The notes under the pieces: generated by a model
The model's database searches: none
Told to the model about the DNA's origin: nothing
What the model saw: only the letters and a program-made list of their open reading frames with translations
Made by a program: the position numbers and the translations under genes
Source: Bacteroidota bacterium
GTDB taxonomy: Bacteria; Bacteroidota; Bacteroidia; 2-12-FULL-35-15
Assembly: GCA_005772895.1 (NCBI GenBank)
Contig: SXIH01000001.1
Location: forward strand, 62,001 to 126,000
Reading direction: 5' to 3'
DNA: 64,000 bases
In this document: piece by piece, positions 17,450-25,970 of the stretch
Position numbering within the stretch: position 1 is the first letter of the stretch
How the letters are laid out: each line of letters starts with the position of its first letter

Positions 17450-17998
17450 ATGAAATTCGATAATTACACTATCCGATTACCCATACATGAAGATTCTGAA
17501 AAGTTTTTTTTATTAATTGAAAATAACAGGAATAGGTTAGGAGATTTTTTTGCAACTACTTTATCAAAAACTAAGACTTTAGATGATACAATAATTTTTA
17601 TGTCGGAAAAATTAACTCGTCTAAAAGAAAAAACCTATTATCCTTTTCTTATTATAGATAATAGCACTGAGAATATTGTTGGGTTTATCGATGTAAAAAA
17701 TATTGAATGGAAGATTCCCAAAGGCGAATTAGGTTGTTTTTTAGATGCTAAATATATTGGCAAAAATATTTCGAAAAAGGCTCTATCAATAGTTATCAGA
17801 CACGTTTTTAATGAACTAAAATTTAGAAAATTATTTTTAAGAACACACGAAACTAATACTTCAGCAAGAAAATTAGCAGAAAGCTGTGGATTTGAAATCG
17901 AGGGTCATCTTAGAGCTGATCATAAAACATCAGAGGGAAAAATTGTAGATTTATTATATTATGGACTTTTATCACCAGTTAATTCTAACATCCAATGA
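17450..17998 (+). CDS. GNAT N-acetyltransferase, RimJ/RimL-like
   Basis: This 182-residue protein has the RimJ/RimL-type GNAT layout: IRLPIHEDSEKFFLLIE at the start, GFIDVKNIEWKIPKGELGCFLDAKYIGKN (split) as core strands, and RKLAESCGFEIEGHLRADH near the C-terminus. It transfers an acetyl group to an amine, possibly a protein N-terminus or a small molecule. The ATG is at the base following the lipoprotein stop, and its own stop overlaps the RDD gene by four bases, so the three are translationally coupled. Confidence 0.88.
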   Translation: MKFDNYTIRLPIHEDSEKFFLLIENNRNRLGDFFATTLSKTKTLDDTIIFMSEKLTRLKEKTYYPFLIIDNSTENIVGFIDVKNIEWKIPKGELGCFLDAKYIGKNISKKALSIVIRHVFNELKFRKLFLRTHETNTSARKLAESCGFEIEGHLRADHKTSEGKIVDLLYYGLLSPVNSNIQ

Positions 17999-18585
17999 AC
18001 GACAAACGAGTAAAAATTACTGAGATAAAAGAATATTATACAGTAAAAAGAAAAGAAAGAAACAAAGCCGGAGAATTAGTAGAAGTTGAAAAAAATATGT
18101 TCCGATATAAAGAAGTGCCATTTGTAACAGGTTGGCCCAGATTTGGCCACTTTTTATTGGATCGTGTTTTTTATACAATAGCTGAAGCTCTTTTTGGCGG
18201 TGCACTCGGACTAATTCTTGGTTTTACAGGAAATGGACATTGGATTGAAGGTAGTGGAGAAACGATGATTACAGTTTTCAGTATTCTTGTATTATATCCG
18301 GGCTACTACCTTATTCTTGAAGCGTCAACCCAAGCAAGTTTAGCGAAACTGATTTTAAAACGAGTAGTTGTTGATGAGTATGGAGAAAAACCAACATTCA
18401 ATCAAATATTAGGGCGTTCCTATTCGCGGATCGTTCCTTTTGAAGCATTGTCCTGTTTGGCAAATACAGGTTGGCACGACAACTGGAGCAAAACCTATGT
18501 AATCAGGAAACAAGATTTAGAAGATTTGAAAGTATTAGCCAGACTGCAAGAGCATTTGGCTGAGAAACCCACAGCATCTGTTTAA
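17995..18585 (+). CDS. RDD-family membrane protein
   Basis: This 196-residue protein has the RDD pattern: an Arg in PRFGHFLLDRVFY opening the first membrane helix, an Asp, and a second hydrophobic segment around LVLYPGYYLILEA followed by KLILKRVVVDEYGEKPTF. Membrane spans are near residues 52-75 and 90-110. An N-terminal cytoplasmic stretch of about 40 residues is basic. Role unknown; RDD proteins have been linked to ion transport. Overlaps the GNAT stop by ATGA. Confidence 0.82.
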   Translation: MNDKRVKITEIKEYYTVKRKERNKAGELVEVEKNMFRYKEVPFVTGWPRFGHFLLDRVFYTIAEALFGGALGLILGFTGNGHWIEGSGETMITVFSILVLYPGYYLILEASTQASLAKLILKRVVVDEYGEKPTFNQILGRSYSRIVPFEALSCLANTGWHDNWSKTYVIRKQDLEDLKVLARLQEHLAEKPTASV

Positions 18586-18596
18586 TTTAAAAAACA

Positions 18597-18803
18597 ATGA
18601 AAAATACTTACATCTTAATCTGCATAATTATTGCCAGTCTAGGCACATCGTGTAAAAAGGAATACAATTGTGAATGTAAAGTAAATGGCACTGTCACAAG
18701 TGTAAGAAAAATAGAAGCAAGATCAGAGAAAAAAGCTCAAAAAGAGTGTATTAAAAACAGCCAATTTATGTGCATCGGTTGCCAATCTTGTCAATTAAAA
18801 TAG
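18597..18803 (+). CDS. small cysteine-rich lipoprotein
   Basis: The protein has 68 residues with a signal ending LGTSC (Cys19 lipidated). The mature part has seven further Cys, including CECK, CIGCQSC and a single Cys in the middle, so disulfides or metal binding are possible. No named family recognised. It lies 11 bases after the RDD gene, with no terminator between, and ends one base before the convergent proC gene. Short but credible because of the clean lipobox and context. Confidence 0.65.
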   Translation: MKNTYILICIIIASLGTSCKKEYNCECKVNGTVTSVRKIEARSEKKAQKECIKNSQFMCIGCQSCQLK

Positions 18804-18804
18804 C

Positions 18805-19602
18805 TTACTTCGATAATTCACTTGCCCTATCCCTTGCTTTAACAATTCCCTTTTGTAAATTTTCTCCAACACCAGTTTGATTAAAAACAGATAATGCTGC
18901 TTCAGTTGTTCCACCTTTTGACGCAACAGCTTTAATTAATTCATCCAAGGATTTATCAGCTGTATTCAATAAATGAAAAGAACCCAACATGGTTTGTTTT
19001 ACTAACATTTCGGAAGTATGCTGATCAAAACCCATTTGTTTTCCAGCTTCTACCATTTGTTTTACTATATAAAAAAAGTATGCTGGTCCGCTTCCACTCA
19101 ATGCCGTAACAGCATCCAATAAATTTTCATTTTCAAAAAACACTGTTCTCCCTGTAGTTGATAATAAATTTTCAGCTTTACGGATTTGTTCAATCGACAA
19201 AGTCTTGCTACTAGTAAAAGCTGTCATTCCCATTCCTAATTCAGCGGGGGAATTTGGCATTGCTCTGATAATAAATTTTTGATTTAAGGCATTTTCAACT
19301 CTTTCCAACTTCATTCCTGCCATAATTGAAATAATGATATTGTTATTTAATACTTGTTTCAAATCAACACTCAGCTCATTAAAATCCTGAGGTTTTACTG
19401 CCAAAATAATAATATCGCTTTCCGAAATACGTTTATCATTAACCACACAAACCTCACCAATATTGATCTTTAATAGTTCTTGTTTTCTTGCTTCATTTTT
19501 TTCGGCAAGTAATAAATTTTCTTTTGAAACAATGTTATATTTCAAAAATGCACGGGCATAAATTAAACCCATATTTCCACAACCTACAATTGTAATTTTC
19601 AT
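18805..19602 (-). CDS. proC: pyrroline-5-carboxylate reductase
   Basis: This 265-residue NAD(P)H enzyme makes the last step of proline synthesis. The N-terminal Rossmann motif is VGCGNMG, and the C-terminal dimerisation/active region carries ALSGSGPAYFF and ASKGGTTEAAL, both diagnostic. It follows the DAHP synthase gene by 10 bases, so it appears to be the third gene of the pheA operon. It would then share the Phe/Tyr attenuator, which is unexpected for a proline gene. Start ATG at 19602. Confidence 0.95.
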   Translation of the reverse strand: MKITIVGCGNMGLIYARAFLKYNIVSKENLLLAEKNEARKQELLKINIGEVCVVNDKRISESDIIILAVKPQDFNELSVDLKQVLNNNIIISIMAGMKLERVENALNQKFIIRAMPNSPAELGMGMTAFTSSKTLSIEQIRKAENLLSTTGRTVFFENENLLDAVTALSGSGPAYFFYIVKQMVEAGKQMGFDQHTSEMLVKQTMLGSFHLLNTADKSLDELIKAVASKGGTTEAALSVFNQTGVGENLQKGIVKARDRASELSK

Positions 19603-19612
19603 GTTAAATATT

Positions 19613-20698
19613 TTAGTTCATTATTTCGTTTTGTTTTCTGATTGATTCTTCGTGAATCAAAATATATAAAGCTCGAACAAATTCTTGACTTAAACCCAAC
19701 ATAGCAGCATTGCTTAGCCTTTCATTTAACAAATCTTCCCAACGATTCGTTTGTAGTATCGTAACATTATTCTCTTTTTTATATACTCCAATTTTCTCAG
19801 CTACTATCATCCTGTTCATTAAAATTTGCAAAAGATCTTCATCTGTTTTGTTAATTGATTCCCTCAACTCTTCTAATTTATTTTTAAAGTCAGGGTTCTG
19901 TGAATTTGATTTTCTCACCACTAATTTTTTAATCAAATCCGAAAGCTGCGCGGGTGTCAACTGCTGTTTTGCATCACTCAAGGCTATTTGAGGCATACAA
20001 TGAGTTTCAATCATTAACCCATGCATGTCCATATCCAAAGCTTTTTGAGAAATGTATGGAATCAAATCCGTATTTCCGCAAATATGACTCGGATCGCAAA
20101 TGATTGGTAAATCCGGACAAAGTGTTCTTAACTCAATTGCCATTTCCCACTTAGGATCATTCCTAAAAGGTGTTGACATATGCGAATGAAAACCTCTGTG
20201 AATAGCTGCTATTTTTGTTATTCCCGCTTGATTGATCCTTTCCAAAGCACCTATCCACAATTGCATATCCGGAGTAACAGGATTTTTTACAAATACAGGA
20301 ATATCCACCCCTTTTATCGCATCAGCTATTTCCTGAACAGAAAAAGGATTTACGGTTGTTCTAGCTCCTATCCATAAAATGTCGATTCCTGCTTTTAAAC
20401 ATTCTTCAACATGATGTGCGTTCGCTACTTCTGTAGATGTTAACATTCCTGTTTCTTCTTTTACTTTTTTCATCCATTGCAAACCAATGCTTCCGATTCC
20501 TTCGAATGAATTCGGACGAGTACGTGGTTTCCAAATTCCTGCACGGAAAATGATGTTTGCGTCTATTGCTGAAATTGACTTTGCTGTATTTAGTATTTGT
20601 GTTTCTGACTCTGCACTACACGGACCAGCAATAATCAAAGGTCTTTTTGCACCTTGCAACCACCCGCATACGGGTGTTATTGTAATGTTTGGTTTCAT
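19613..20698 (-). CDS. bifunctional DAHP synthase / chorismate mutase
   Basis: The protein has 361 residues. The N-terminal domain (about 1-255) is a KDO8P/DAHP-synthase fold with IIAGPCSAES, FRAGIWKPRTRP, STEVAN and ICDPSHICG. The C-terminal domain (about 270-361) is an AroQ-type chorismate mutase (LEELRESINKTDEDLLQILMNRM). The fusion catalyses the first committed step of the shikimate pathway and the conversion of chorismate to prephenate. It starts one base after pheA stop. Together the two genes give the route from PEP and erythrose-4-phosphate and from chorismate to phenylpyruvate, under one leader. Confidence 0.93.
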   Translation of the reverse strand: MKPNITITPVCGWLQGAKRPLIIAGPCSAESETQILNTAKSISAIDANIIFRAGIWKPRTRPNSFEGIGSIGLQWMKKVKEETGMLTSTEVANAHHVEECLKAGIDILWIGARTTVNPFSVQEIADAIKGVDIPVFVKNPVTPDMQLWIGALERINQAGITKIAAIHRGFHSHMSTPFRNDPKWEMAIELRTLCPDLPIICDPSHICGNTDLIPYISQKALDMDMHGLMIETHCMPQIALSDAKQQLTPAQLSDLIKKLVVRKSNSQNPDFKNKLEELRESINKTDEDLLQILMNRMIVAEKIGVYKKENNVTILQTNRWEDLLNERLSNAAMLGLSQEFVRALYILIHEESIRKQNEIMN

Positions 20699-20699
20699 C

Positions 20700-21530
20700 T
20701 TACTCGTTCATATTAGCTTTTACATATTCACCTAAAACCGATAAATTGGTAGTAGCGTTTTTAATTTTTTTCAATGCTTTTTGGAAAAAGTCGTATTCTT
20801 CCCATTCCAAATCTGTATGAAACGAATACTCACTTGGCTCTCCCAAAACAGGCACACTTTGAATTTTTGACAGGCTTACTTTATTTTTTTTGAAAACCGA
20901 TAACACATCAGCGAGTGTTCCCATTTCATGTTTCAATTGAAAAGACACTGACGCCTTGTTTGGATTCTCTGGCCGTGCATCTCCTTTTGAAAGGATAATG
21001 AACCTTGTATAATTTTGTTCGTTGTTCTGAATATTTGCTTCCAAAACAGGCACGTTATACATTTTTGACGACAAACTATTCGCAACTGCGGCTACATTCT
21101 TTAATTTATTATCCCGGATATTTTTTACACAAGAAGCAGTATCACCTTGCTCCACTATCTTAATGTGTGGATATTTTACAAGAAACTGTGTACACTGCGC
21201 CAATGCAATCGGATGCGAATGAATATATTCGATTGAAACCATCTTTACTCCTTTCAATGCTAGCAGATGCAATTCTATTTTTAAGTATTGCTCCCCGATT
21301 ATTCTGAGTTGGTATTCATTGATTAAATTGTAATTCGAAAGAATACTTCCGGCTAAAGAATTTTCAATCGCCATGACAGCATAATCCGCATGATTATTTT
21401 TAAGCATATCGCAACATTGACGAAAAGTAAAACACTCAACCGTTTCTACTTCTTGTCCATAAAATTTCTGAGCAGCCAAATCATGATATGACGCTGTTGT
21501 TCCAAAAATTGCTACTTTAAAATTTCTCAT
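20700..21530 (-). CDS. pheA: prephenate dehydratase with ACT domain
   Basis: This 276-residue enzyme converts prephenate to phenylpyruvate. The catalytic domain (about 1-180) has FGTTASYHDLAAQKFYG, AVMAIENSLAGSI and the TRFIIL motif near 179-184 that carries the catalytic Thr. A C-terminal ACT domain (about 195-275) has the GTLADVLSVF and ESxP-like segment KIQSVPVLGEPSEYSF, so allosteric inhibition by Phe is likely. There is no chorismate mutase domain; that activity is in the next gene. Expression is probably set by the leader peptide and terminator at 21624-21770. Confidence 0.95.
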   Translation of the reverse strand: MRNFKVAIFGTTASYHDLAAQKFYGQEVETVECFTFRQCCDMLKNNHADYAVMAIENSLAGSILSNYNLINEYQLRIIGEQYLKIELHLLALKGVKMVSIEYIHSHPIALAQCTQFLVKYPHIKIVEQGDTASCVKNIRDNKLKNVAAVANSLSSKMYNVPVLEANIQNNEQNYTRFIILSKGDARPENPNKASVSFQLKHEMGTLADVLSVFKKNKVSLSKIQSVPVLGEPSEYSFHTDLEWEEYDFFQKALKKIKNATTNLSVLGEYVKANMNE

Positions 21531-21567
21531 GTTATTTCTGTTTTAATTGTTAAATATTCTGTTTAAG

Positions 21568-21587
21568 ATTCCTGCCTTCGCAGGAAT
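21568..21587 (-). other. extragenic hairpin in the pheA 5' leader
   Basis: ATTCCTGC and GCAGGAAT form an 8-bp perfect stem with a 4-base loop, 38 bases before the pheA ATG and downstream of the attenuator. Another stem (TTGGCT/AGCCAA, 21592-21612) lies beside it. They may be dispersed repeats or affect pheA translation. Confidence 0.45.
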
Positions 21588-21623
21588 AAATTTGGCTAAT
21601 TGGCAAAGCCAATAAACCTAACT

Positions 21624-21661
21624 AAAAAAGGCGAGTCCCGATATTATCGGGACTCGCCTTT
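21624..21661 (-). terminator. attenuator terminator of the pheA operon
   Basis: On the minus strand a perfect 16-bp stem (arms 21646-21661 and 21627-21642, loop of three bases) is followed by six T. It lies 16 bases after the leader-peptide stop and about 93 bases before pheA. The left arm contains GTCCCG, complementary to CGGGAC within leader codons 18-20 (plus-strand 21713-21718), which gives a mutually exclusive antiterminator. Confidence 0.9.
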
Positions 21662-21677
21662 GGTTGAATTGTATGTT

Positions 21678-21770
21678 TTATCTTTTAATTAGACATATTA
21701 ATCTCCCAGGGTGTCCCGTATAAGAACCCGGATAAAAAGGAAAGAAAAAATATCTATTAAGTTGTGTCAT
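21678..21770 (-). CDS. pheL: Phe/Tyr-rich leader peptide of the pheA operon
   Basis: This is a 30-codon ORF starting ATG at 21770, too short for routine gene calling. Codons 7-13 read YFFFPFY and codon 17 is Tyr, so four Phe and three Tyr fall in eleven codons. It sits 12 bases downstream of the expected transcription start of a good Bacteroidota promoter, and a strong terminator follows its stop by 16 bases. The design is that of ribosome-mediated attenuation: stalling on Phe/Tyr codons should leave the CGGGAC segment free to pair with the terminator's left arm and let transcription reach pheA. The symbol pheL is used by analogy with enterobacteria; I do not claim homology. Confidence 0.85.
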   Translation of the reverse strand: MTQLNRYFFFPFYPGSYTGHPGRLICLIKR

Positions 21771-21788
21771 TTTGTTTTTAATCTGGGA

Positions 21789-21821
21789 CAAAGATAATGG
21801 AGAAAATAAATACAAAACAAA
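21789..21821 (-). promoter_or_regulatory. promoter of the pheA attenuator transcript
   Basis: Minus strand TTTG (21818-21821), 21-base spacer, TATCTTTG (21789-21796). This matches TTTG-N(19-21)-TAnnTTTG. The leader ATG is 18 bases downstream of the -7 box. The promoter starts directly after the argH stop codon. Confidence 0.75.
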
Positions 21822-21838
21822 TTTATTTTAAAAATAAA

Positions 21839-23140
21839 TCAACTCTTCAATATTTTCGTCACTTTCAGAGCCATTTCTTTTTTGATTTCGGCATTACACA
21901 AGTTCCCGATACTTCCTTCATGTGTGTGGTTCAATTCAAATTCAGAATTAAAATCGTTCTTTTCGATTGCATTTCCCACATTTTTATACGCCTCACGAAA
22001 AGGAACTCCATCCAGAACCTGAGCATTGACAGCCTCCACACTAAACAAGTACTTATACTTTTCATCCTTGAGAATGTTTTCTTTGATTTTGATACGACTC
22101 AGCATAAAGGCTGTCATTTCGAAACAATCTTTTAACTCCTTAATTGCAGGAAACAAACTTTCCTTCGTAAGCTGCATATCACGATGATAGCCAGAAGGTA
22201 AATTGTTCGTCAGCAAAGCAAGCTCGTTTGGCAATGCTTGAATTTTATTACATTTTGCACGTATTAATTCAAACACGTCCGGATTCTTTTTGTGCGGCAT
22301 TATACTACTCCCAGTTGTAAATTCATCCGGAAATGTAATAAATCCAAAATTTTGATTCATATACAAACAAACATCATAAGACAACTTAGAAAGAGTCGCT
22401 GCAAAAGAGGCCATCGCCATAGCTAAAATCTTTTCAGTCTTTCCACGAGTCATTTGTGCATACACTACATTGTAATTCATTGTTTCAAATTCCAACAACT
22501 CTGTTGTCATTTTTCTGTCCAACGGGAATGAAGAGCCATAACCAGCTCCCGACCCCAAAGGGTTTTTGTTTGTTACATTATAAGCCGCAACTGCCAACTC
22601 CATATCATCAACCAAACTTTCTGCATACGCTCCGAACCATAATCCAAATGAAGAAGGCATTGCTATTTGCAAATGCGTATAACCCGGTAGCAGCTTGTTT
22701 TTATGTTCCTCACTCAGCTTAATAAGCAAGTTAAACAAATCAGAAACCATTTTAGTTATCTCTTTCAACTCGTAGCGCAAATACAATTTAATATCCGTCA
22801 AAACCTGGTCATTGCGGGAACGACCACTGTGAATTTTTTTACCCGTTTCTCCGATTCTCTTCGTCAACAGCCATTCAATTTGCGAATGAATATCTTCTAC
22901 TCCTTCTTCGATTATAAAATTTCTCTCCTTAATTTCTGAAAGAATATTTTTCAATTCAAAATGAATTAATTTCAATTCTTCTTTTGTCAGTAAACCTATC
23001 GATTCAAGCATTTGAGTGTGAGCAATAGATGCTCTTACATCAAATTCAGCTAAAACCAAATCTAATTCATTGTCATTCCCAACTGTAAATTTTTCAATTA
23101 ATGCGGAGGTCGATTTATTTTCTTTTTCCCAAAGTTTCAT
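21839..23140 (-). CDS. argH: argininosuccinate lyase
   Basis: This 433-residue member of the fumarase/aspartase superfamily splits argininosuccinate to arginine and fumarate. The signature loop reads GSSIMPHKKNPD, with HSGRSRNDQV and the TxxS-like region LPGYTHLQIAMPSSFG earlier. It is slightly shorter than the ~460-residue enterobacterial enzyme. Its ATG overlaps argE stop by four bases. It is the last gene of the arginine operon. No terminator is visible behind it; the pheA promoter begins at once. Confidence 0.96.
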   Translation of the reverse strand: MKLWEKENKSTSALIEKFTVGNDNELDLVLAEFDVRASIAHTQMLESIGLLTKEELKLIHFELKNILSEIKERNFIIEEGVEDIHSQIEWLLTKRIGETGKKIHSGRSRNDQVLTDIKLYLRYELKEITKMVSDLFNLLIKLSEEHKNKLLPGYTHLQIAMPSSFGLWFGAYAESLVDDMELAVAAYNVTNKNPLGSGAGYGSSFPLDRKMTTELLEFETMNYNVVYAQMTRGKTEKILAMAMASFAATLSKLSYDVCLYMNQNFGFITFPDEFTTGSSIMPHKKNPDVFELIRAKCNKIQALPNELALLTNNLPSGYHRDMQLTKESLFPAIKELKDCFEMTAFMLSRIKIKENILKDEKYKYLFSVEAVNAQVLDGVPFREAYKNVGNAIEKNDFNSEFELNHTHEGSIGNLCNAEIKKEMALKVTKILKS

Positions 23141-24234
23141 AACAACTCTTTTAACATTTTTATATACAATTCTATTCCCTCTTCTATTTCACTCAAATAA
23201 ATAAATTCATCTGCAGTATGCGAACGGGCTGAATCACCAGGGCCAATTTTCAAAGACGGAAAATTCATCACAGCCTGATCGGAGCTGGTTGGTGAACCAT
23301 ACGTTTTTCTTCCTAATCCAATTCCTGCTTTTACAATTGGGTGATCTTTATCAATGGAAGATGAATTTAAGCGCATTGAACGTGGTTTTATTTCACAATC
23401 GATATGCTGTTTAATTATCTCCAAAACTTCTGAATTAGTATACACATCAGTCGTTCGCACATCAACTACAAATGAACAGATATCTGGAACAACATTATGT
23501 TGTGTCCCTGCCTCAATCATTGTCACCGTCATTTTTACAGAGCCGAGTGTTTCAGATGTTTTAGGAAATTTAAAAGTTTGAAACCAATCAATTGCTTTTA
23601 TCGCTTTGTAAATAGCATTCTCTCCTTCTTCTCTTGCAGCGTGGCCCGACTTCCCTTTTACAATACAATCCAACACCAATAATCCTTTTTCAGTAATTGC
23701 CAAATGCATTTGTGTAGGCTCACCAACAATAGCAAAGTCAATTTTTCCTAATTCAGGAAGAATTAGTTCAACTCCATCTTTCCCCGAAATCTCTTCTTCT
23801 GCTGTTGCTGCATAGACCAAATTATAATTTAAATTTTTCTTCTCATTGAAATACAAAAACACAGCTAACAAACTCACCAAAGCCCCACCTGCATCATTAC
23901 TTCCTAAACCATACAACTTTCCTTCATGAACCTTAGCCTCAAATGGATTCAACGAATAACCATTATTTGGCTTCACAGTATCGTGGTGAGAATTCAACAA
24001 TATTGTAGGTTTAGTCGCATTAAAATACTTATTGAAACACCAGACGTTGTTCATTTTTCTAAAAGTATTAACTCTTTTCGATTCAAGATAATTTTGAATC
24101 AGATCTGCTGATTTATCCTCTTCTTTACTAAAAGAAGGAGTTGCAATCAATTGTTTTAACAAGTTAATTGACTCTTCAATTAAATTTTTCAGTTTAAATT
24201 GATTAAGCAATAAGTGTTGTTCCTGCGTGTTCAT
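23137..24234 (-). CDS. argE: M20-family N-acyl-ornithine/citrulline deacylase
   Basis: This 365-residue zinc hydrolase has the M20 ligand pattern: the His-Asp region NSHHDTVKP, GSNDAGGALV, and the catalytic Glu pair in TAEEEISG. In Bacteroidota the transcarbamylase acts on acylated ornithine, so this enzyme probably deacylates N-acetyl- or N-succinyl-citrulline rather than acetylornithine. The ATG at 24234 lies 32 bases inside the end of argB, and its stop overlaps the argH ATG by four. A start further in is possible but would trim the family N-terminus. Confidence 0.9.
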   Translation of the reverse strand: MNTQEQHLLLNQFKLKNLIEESINLLKQLIATPSFSKEEDKSADLIQNYLESKRVNTFRKMNNVWCFNKYFNATKPTILLNSHHDTVKPNNGYSLNPFEAKVHEGKLYGLGSNDAGGALVSLLAVFLYFNEKKNLNYNLVYAATAEEEISGKDGVELILPELGKIDFAIVGEPTQMHLAITEKGLLVLDCIVKGKSGHAAREEGENAIYKAIKAIDWFQTFKFPKTSETLGSVKMTVTMIEAGTQHNVVPDICSFVVDVRTTDVYTNSEVLEIIKQHIDCEIKPRSMRLNSSSIDKDHPIVKAGIGLGRKTYGSPTSSDQAVMNFPSLKIGPGDSARSHTADEFIYLSEIEEGIELYIKMLKELL

Positions 24235-24994
24235 TTTTTGTTGTGTTAATTAATTCATCAGCATGTGCAATAACTACGGCTTGCACTCCATTTTGTATGG
24301 CAGAAAAAGCATTGTCCAGTTTTGGAATCATGCCTTTCGAGATTGTTCTATCCTGCAATAACTGCTTGTACTTAGATTTTGAAATTGTTTTTATAACCGA
24401 ATTTTCATCTTCCATATTTTCCAGAACGCCATTTTTCTCAAAACAATAATTCAGCTGCACTGCATAATATTTTGAAAGCGCTGCAGCTAAAACAGAAGCG
24501 ATTGTGTCTGCATTGGTGTTCAACAATTGTCCGTTTCCATCATGTGTAATTGCTGAAAATACCGGAACCATTTTCTTTTCAATAAAAAAGTTCAATAATT
24601 CGGAATTCACACCAGATATATCCAAATCTCCAACAAATCCATAATCAATATCAACTGCTTTTCGTTTTGTTGATTGAATCAGATTTGCATCAGCACCCGA
24701 AAACCCAATTGCATTTACCTTTTTTGCCTGCAACGCAGCAACAATCTGCTTATTAATTAATCCTGCATAAACCATAGTTGTAATCTTCAATGTTTCTCCA
24801 TCGGTAATCCGTCTGCCATTTACCATGGCTTGAGAAACACCTAACTTCTTGGCCAATTCACTTGCAATCTTTCCTCCTCCATGGATTAATAACTTTAACC
24901 CATCGATCTTTGAAAAATCATTGAGAAATTTTTCTAAAGCATGTGTATCATCAATGATATTACCACCAATTTTAATAATGTATAATTTCTTCAT
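24203..24994 (-). CDS. argB: acetylglutamate (acylglutamate) kinase
   Basis: This 263-residue amino-acid kinase phosphorylates the gamma-carboxyl of N-acylglutamate. It has IKIGGNIID at the start, LIHGGGKIASELAKKLG, GRRITDGETL and AITHDGNGQLLNTNADTIAS (the last two as separate motifs). In Bacteroides the substrate is N-succinylglutamate; the specificity here is open, as for the transcarbamylase next door. It overlaps argF' by 23 bases and argE by 32 bases, indicating tight translational coupling. Confidence 0.94.
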   Translation of the reverse strand: MKKLYIIKIGGNIIDDTHALEKFLNDFSKIDGLKLLIHGGGKIASELAKKLGVSQAMVNGRRITDGETLKITTMVYAGLINKQIVAALQAKKVNAIGFSGADANLIQSTKRKAVDIDYGFVGDLDISGVNSELLNFFIEKKMVPVFSAITHDGNGQLLNTNADTIASVLAAALSKYYAVQLNYCFEKNGVLENMEDENSVIKTISKSKYKQLLQDRTISKGMIPKLDNAFSAIQNGVQAVVIAHADELINTTKNEHAGTTLIA

Positions 24995-25970
24995 TTTTCA
25001 AAAATGTATTTAATTGTTCTGTTTTATTTTCAATCATCTTTTTTAAAACAACTTGTGCCGCGAACAAACGATTATTGGCTTGTTGCAACACCAATGAGTT
25101 CTTCCCATCCAATACTTCATCACTCAATTCCACATTTCTGCGAACCGGCAAACAGTGCATAACTTTTGCATTATTGGTAGCATTCAACATTTCATTTGTC
25201 AACATCCAATCGGAAACAACAGGTAGCATTTTTCCGTAATCCGAATACCCTGACCAATTTTTCACATAAACAAAATCTGCATCTTTTAATGCTTCATTTT
25301 GATTCAAAACAATTTTTGCACCTTTTGTGTAGTCTTCACACAATTCATATCCTTCAGGGTGAGTGATTGTAAAATCCACATCCGATTTGCACATCCATTC
25401 GCTGAAAGAATTAGCAACAGCCTGAGGCAAAGGCTTAATGTGCGGAGCCCATGTCAAAACTACTTTGGGTTTTCTTTTTTCTTTCCAATTTTCTTTTATG
25501 GTTATCAAATCGGCTAAACTTTGCAAAGGATGTAGTGTAGCACTTTCCAAACTCAGAACAGGAACTTTACAATACTTCATAAACTTCAGCAGTACTTTTT
25601 CACTGTAATCTTCCTGTTTATTCCGTAAAGAAGGGAAACAACGAATCCCAACCACATCACAATATTGCCCGATTACAGCTGCAGCATCTTTCACATGTTC
25701 CACTGATGTTCCATTCATTATTGCTCCGTCTTCCATTTCCAAAGCCCAGCCTTCTTTATCAATGTTCATAACCATCACATTCATTCCCAAATTCATAGCC
25801 GCTTTTTGTGTACTTAAGCGGGTACGCAGACTCGGATTTAAGAAAATAAGTCCCAGTGTTTTATTTTTCCCAAGCTGAGAAAATGCATACGGGTTTTGTT
25901 TCAAAGCCAAAGCTTCTTGAACTAAAATGTCTACGTTCTTAACGTCATGTACTGTTGTAAAATACTTCAT
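24972..25970 (-). CDS. argF': N-acyl-L-ornithine carbamoyltransferase (ArgF')
   Basis: The protein has 332 residues. It is an acylornithine-type transcarbamylase, not ordinary OTCase: it has FLNPSLRTRLSTQKA in place of STRT, the TWAPHIKPLPQAV loop and MHCLPVRRN. It makes N-acetyl- or N-succinyl-citrulline. The known specificity switch is Glu92 in the acetyl enzyme of Xanthomonas and Pro90 in the succinyl enzyme of Bacteroides fragilis. The same place here (NGTSVEH) is Val90, so neither rule applies directly. Overlaps argD by four bases and argB by 23. Confidence 0.93.
   Translation of the reverse strand: MKYFTTVHDVKNVDILVQEALALKQNPYAFSQLGKNKTLGLIFLNPSLRTRLSTQKAAMNLGMNVMVMNIDKEGWALEMEDGAIMNGTSVEHVKDAAAVIGQYCDVVGIRCFPSLRNKQEDYSEKVLLKFMKYCKVPVLSLESATLHPLQSLADLITIKENWKEKRKPKVVLTWAPHIKPLPQAVANSFSEWMCKSDVDFTITHPEGYELCEDYTKGAKIVLNQNEALKDADFVYVKNWSGYSDYGKMLPVVSDWMLTNEMLNATNNAKVMHCLPVRRNVELSDEVLDGKNSLVLQQANNRLFAAQVVLKKMIENKTEQLNTFLKNEEIIHY

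Noticed and set aside
18805-19602. Prephenate dehydrogenase completing the aromatic operon
   Set aside because: The motifs ALSGSGPAYFF and ASKGGTTEAAL identify pyrroline-5-carboxylate reductase, so tyrA is not in this operon.
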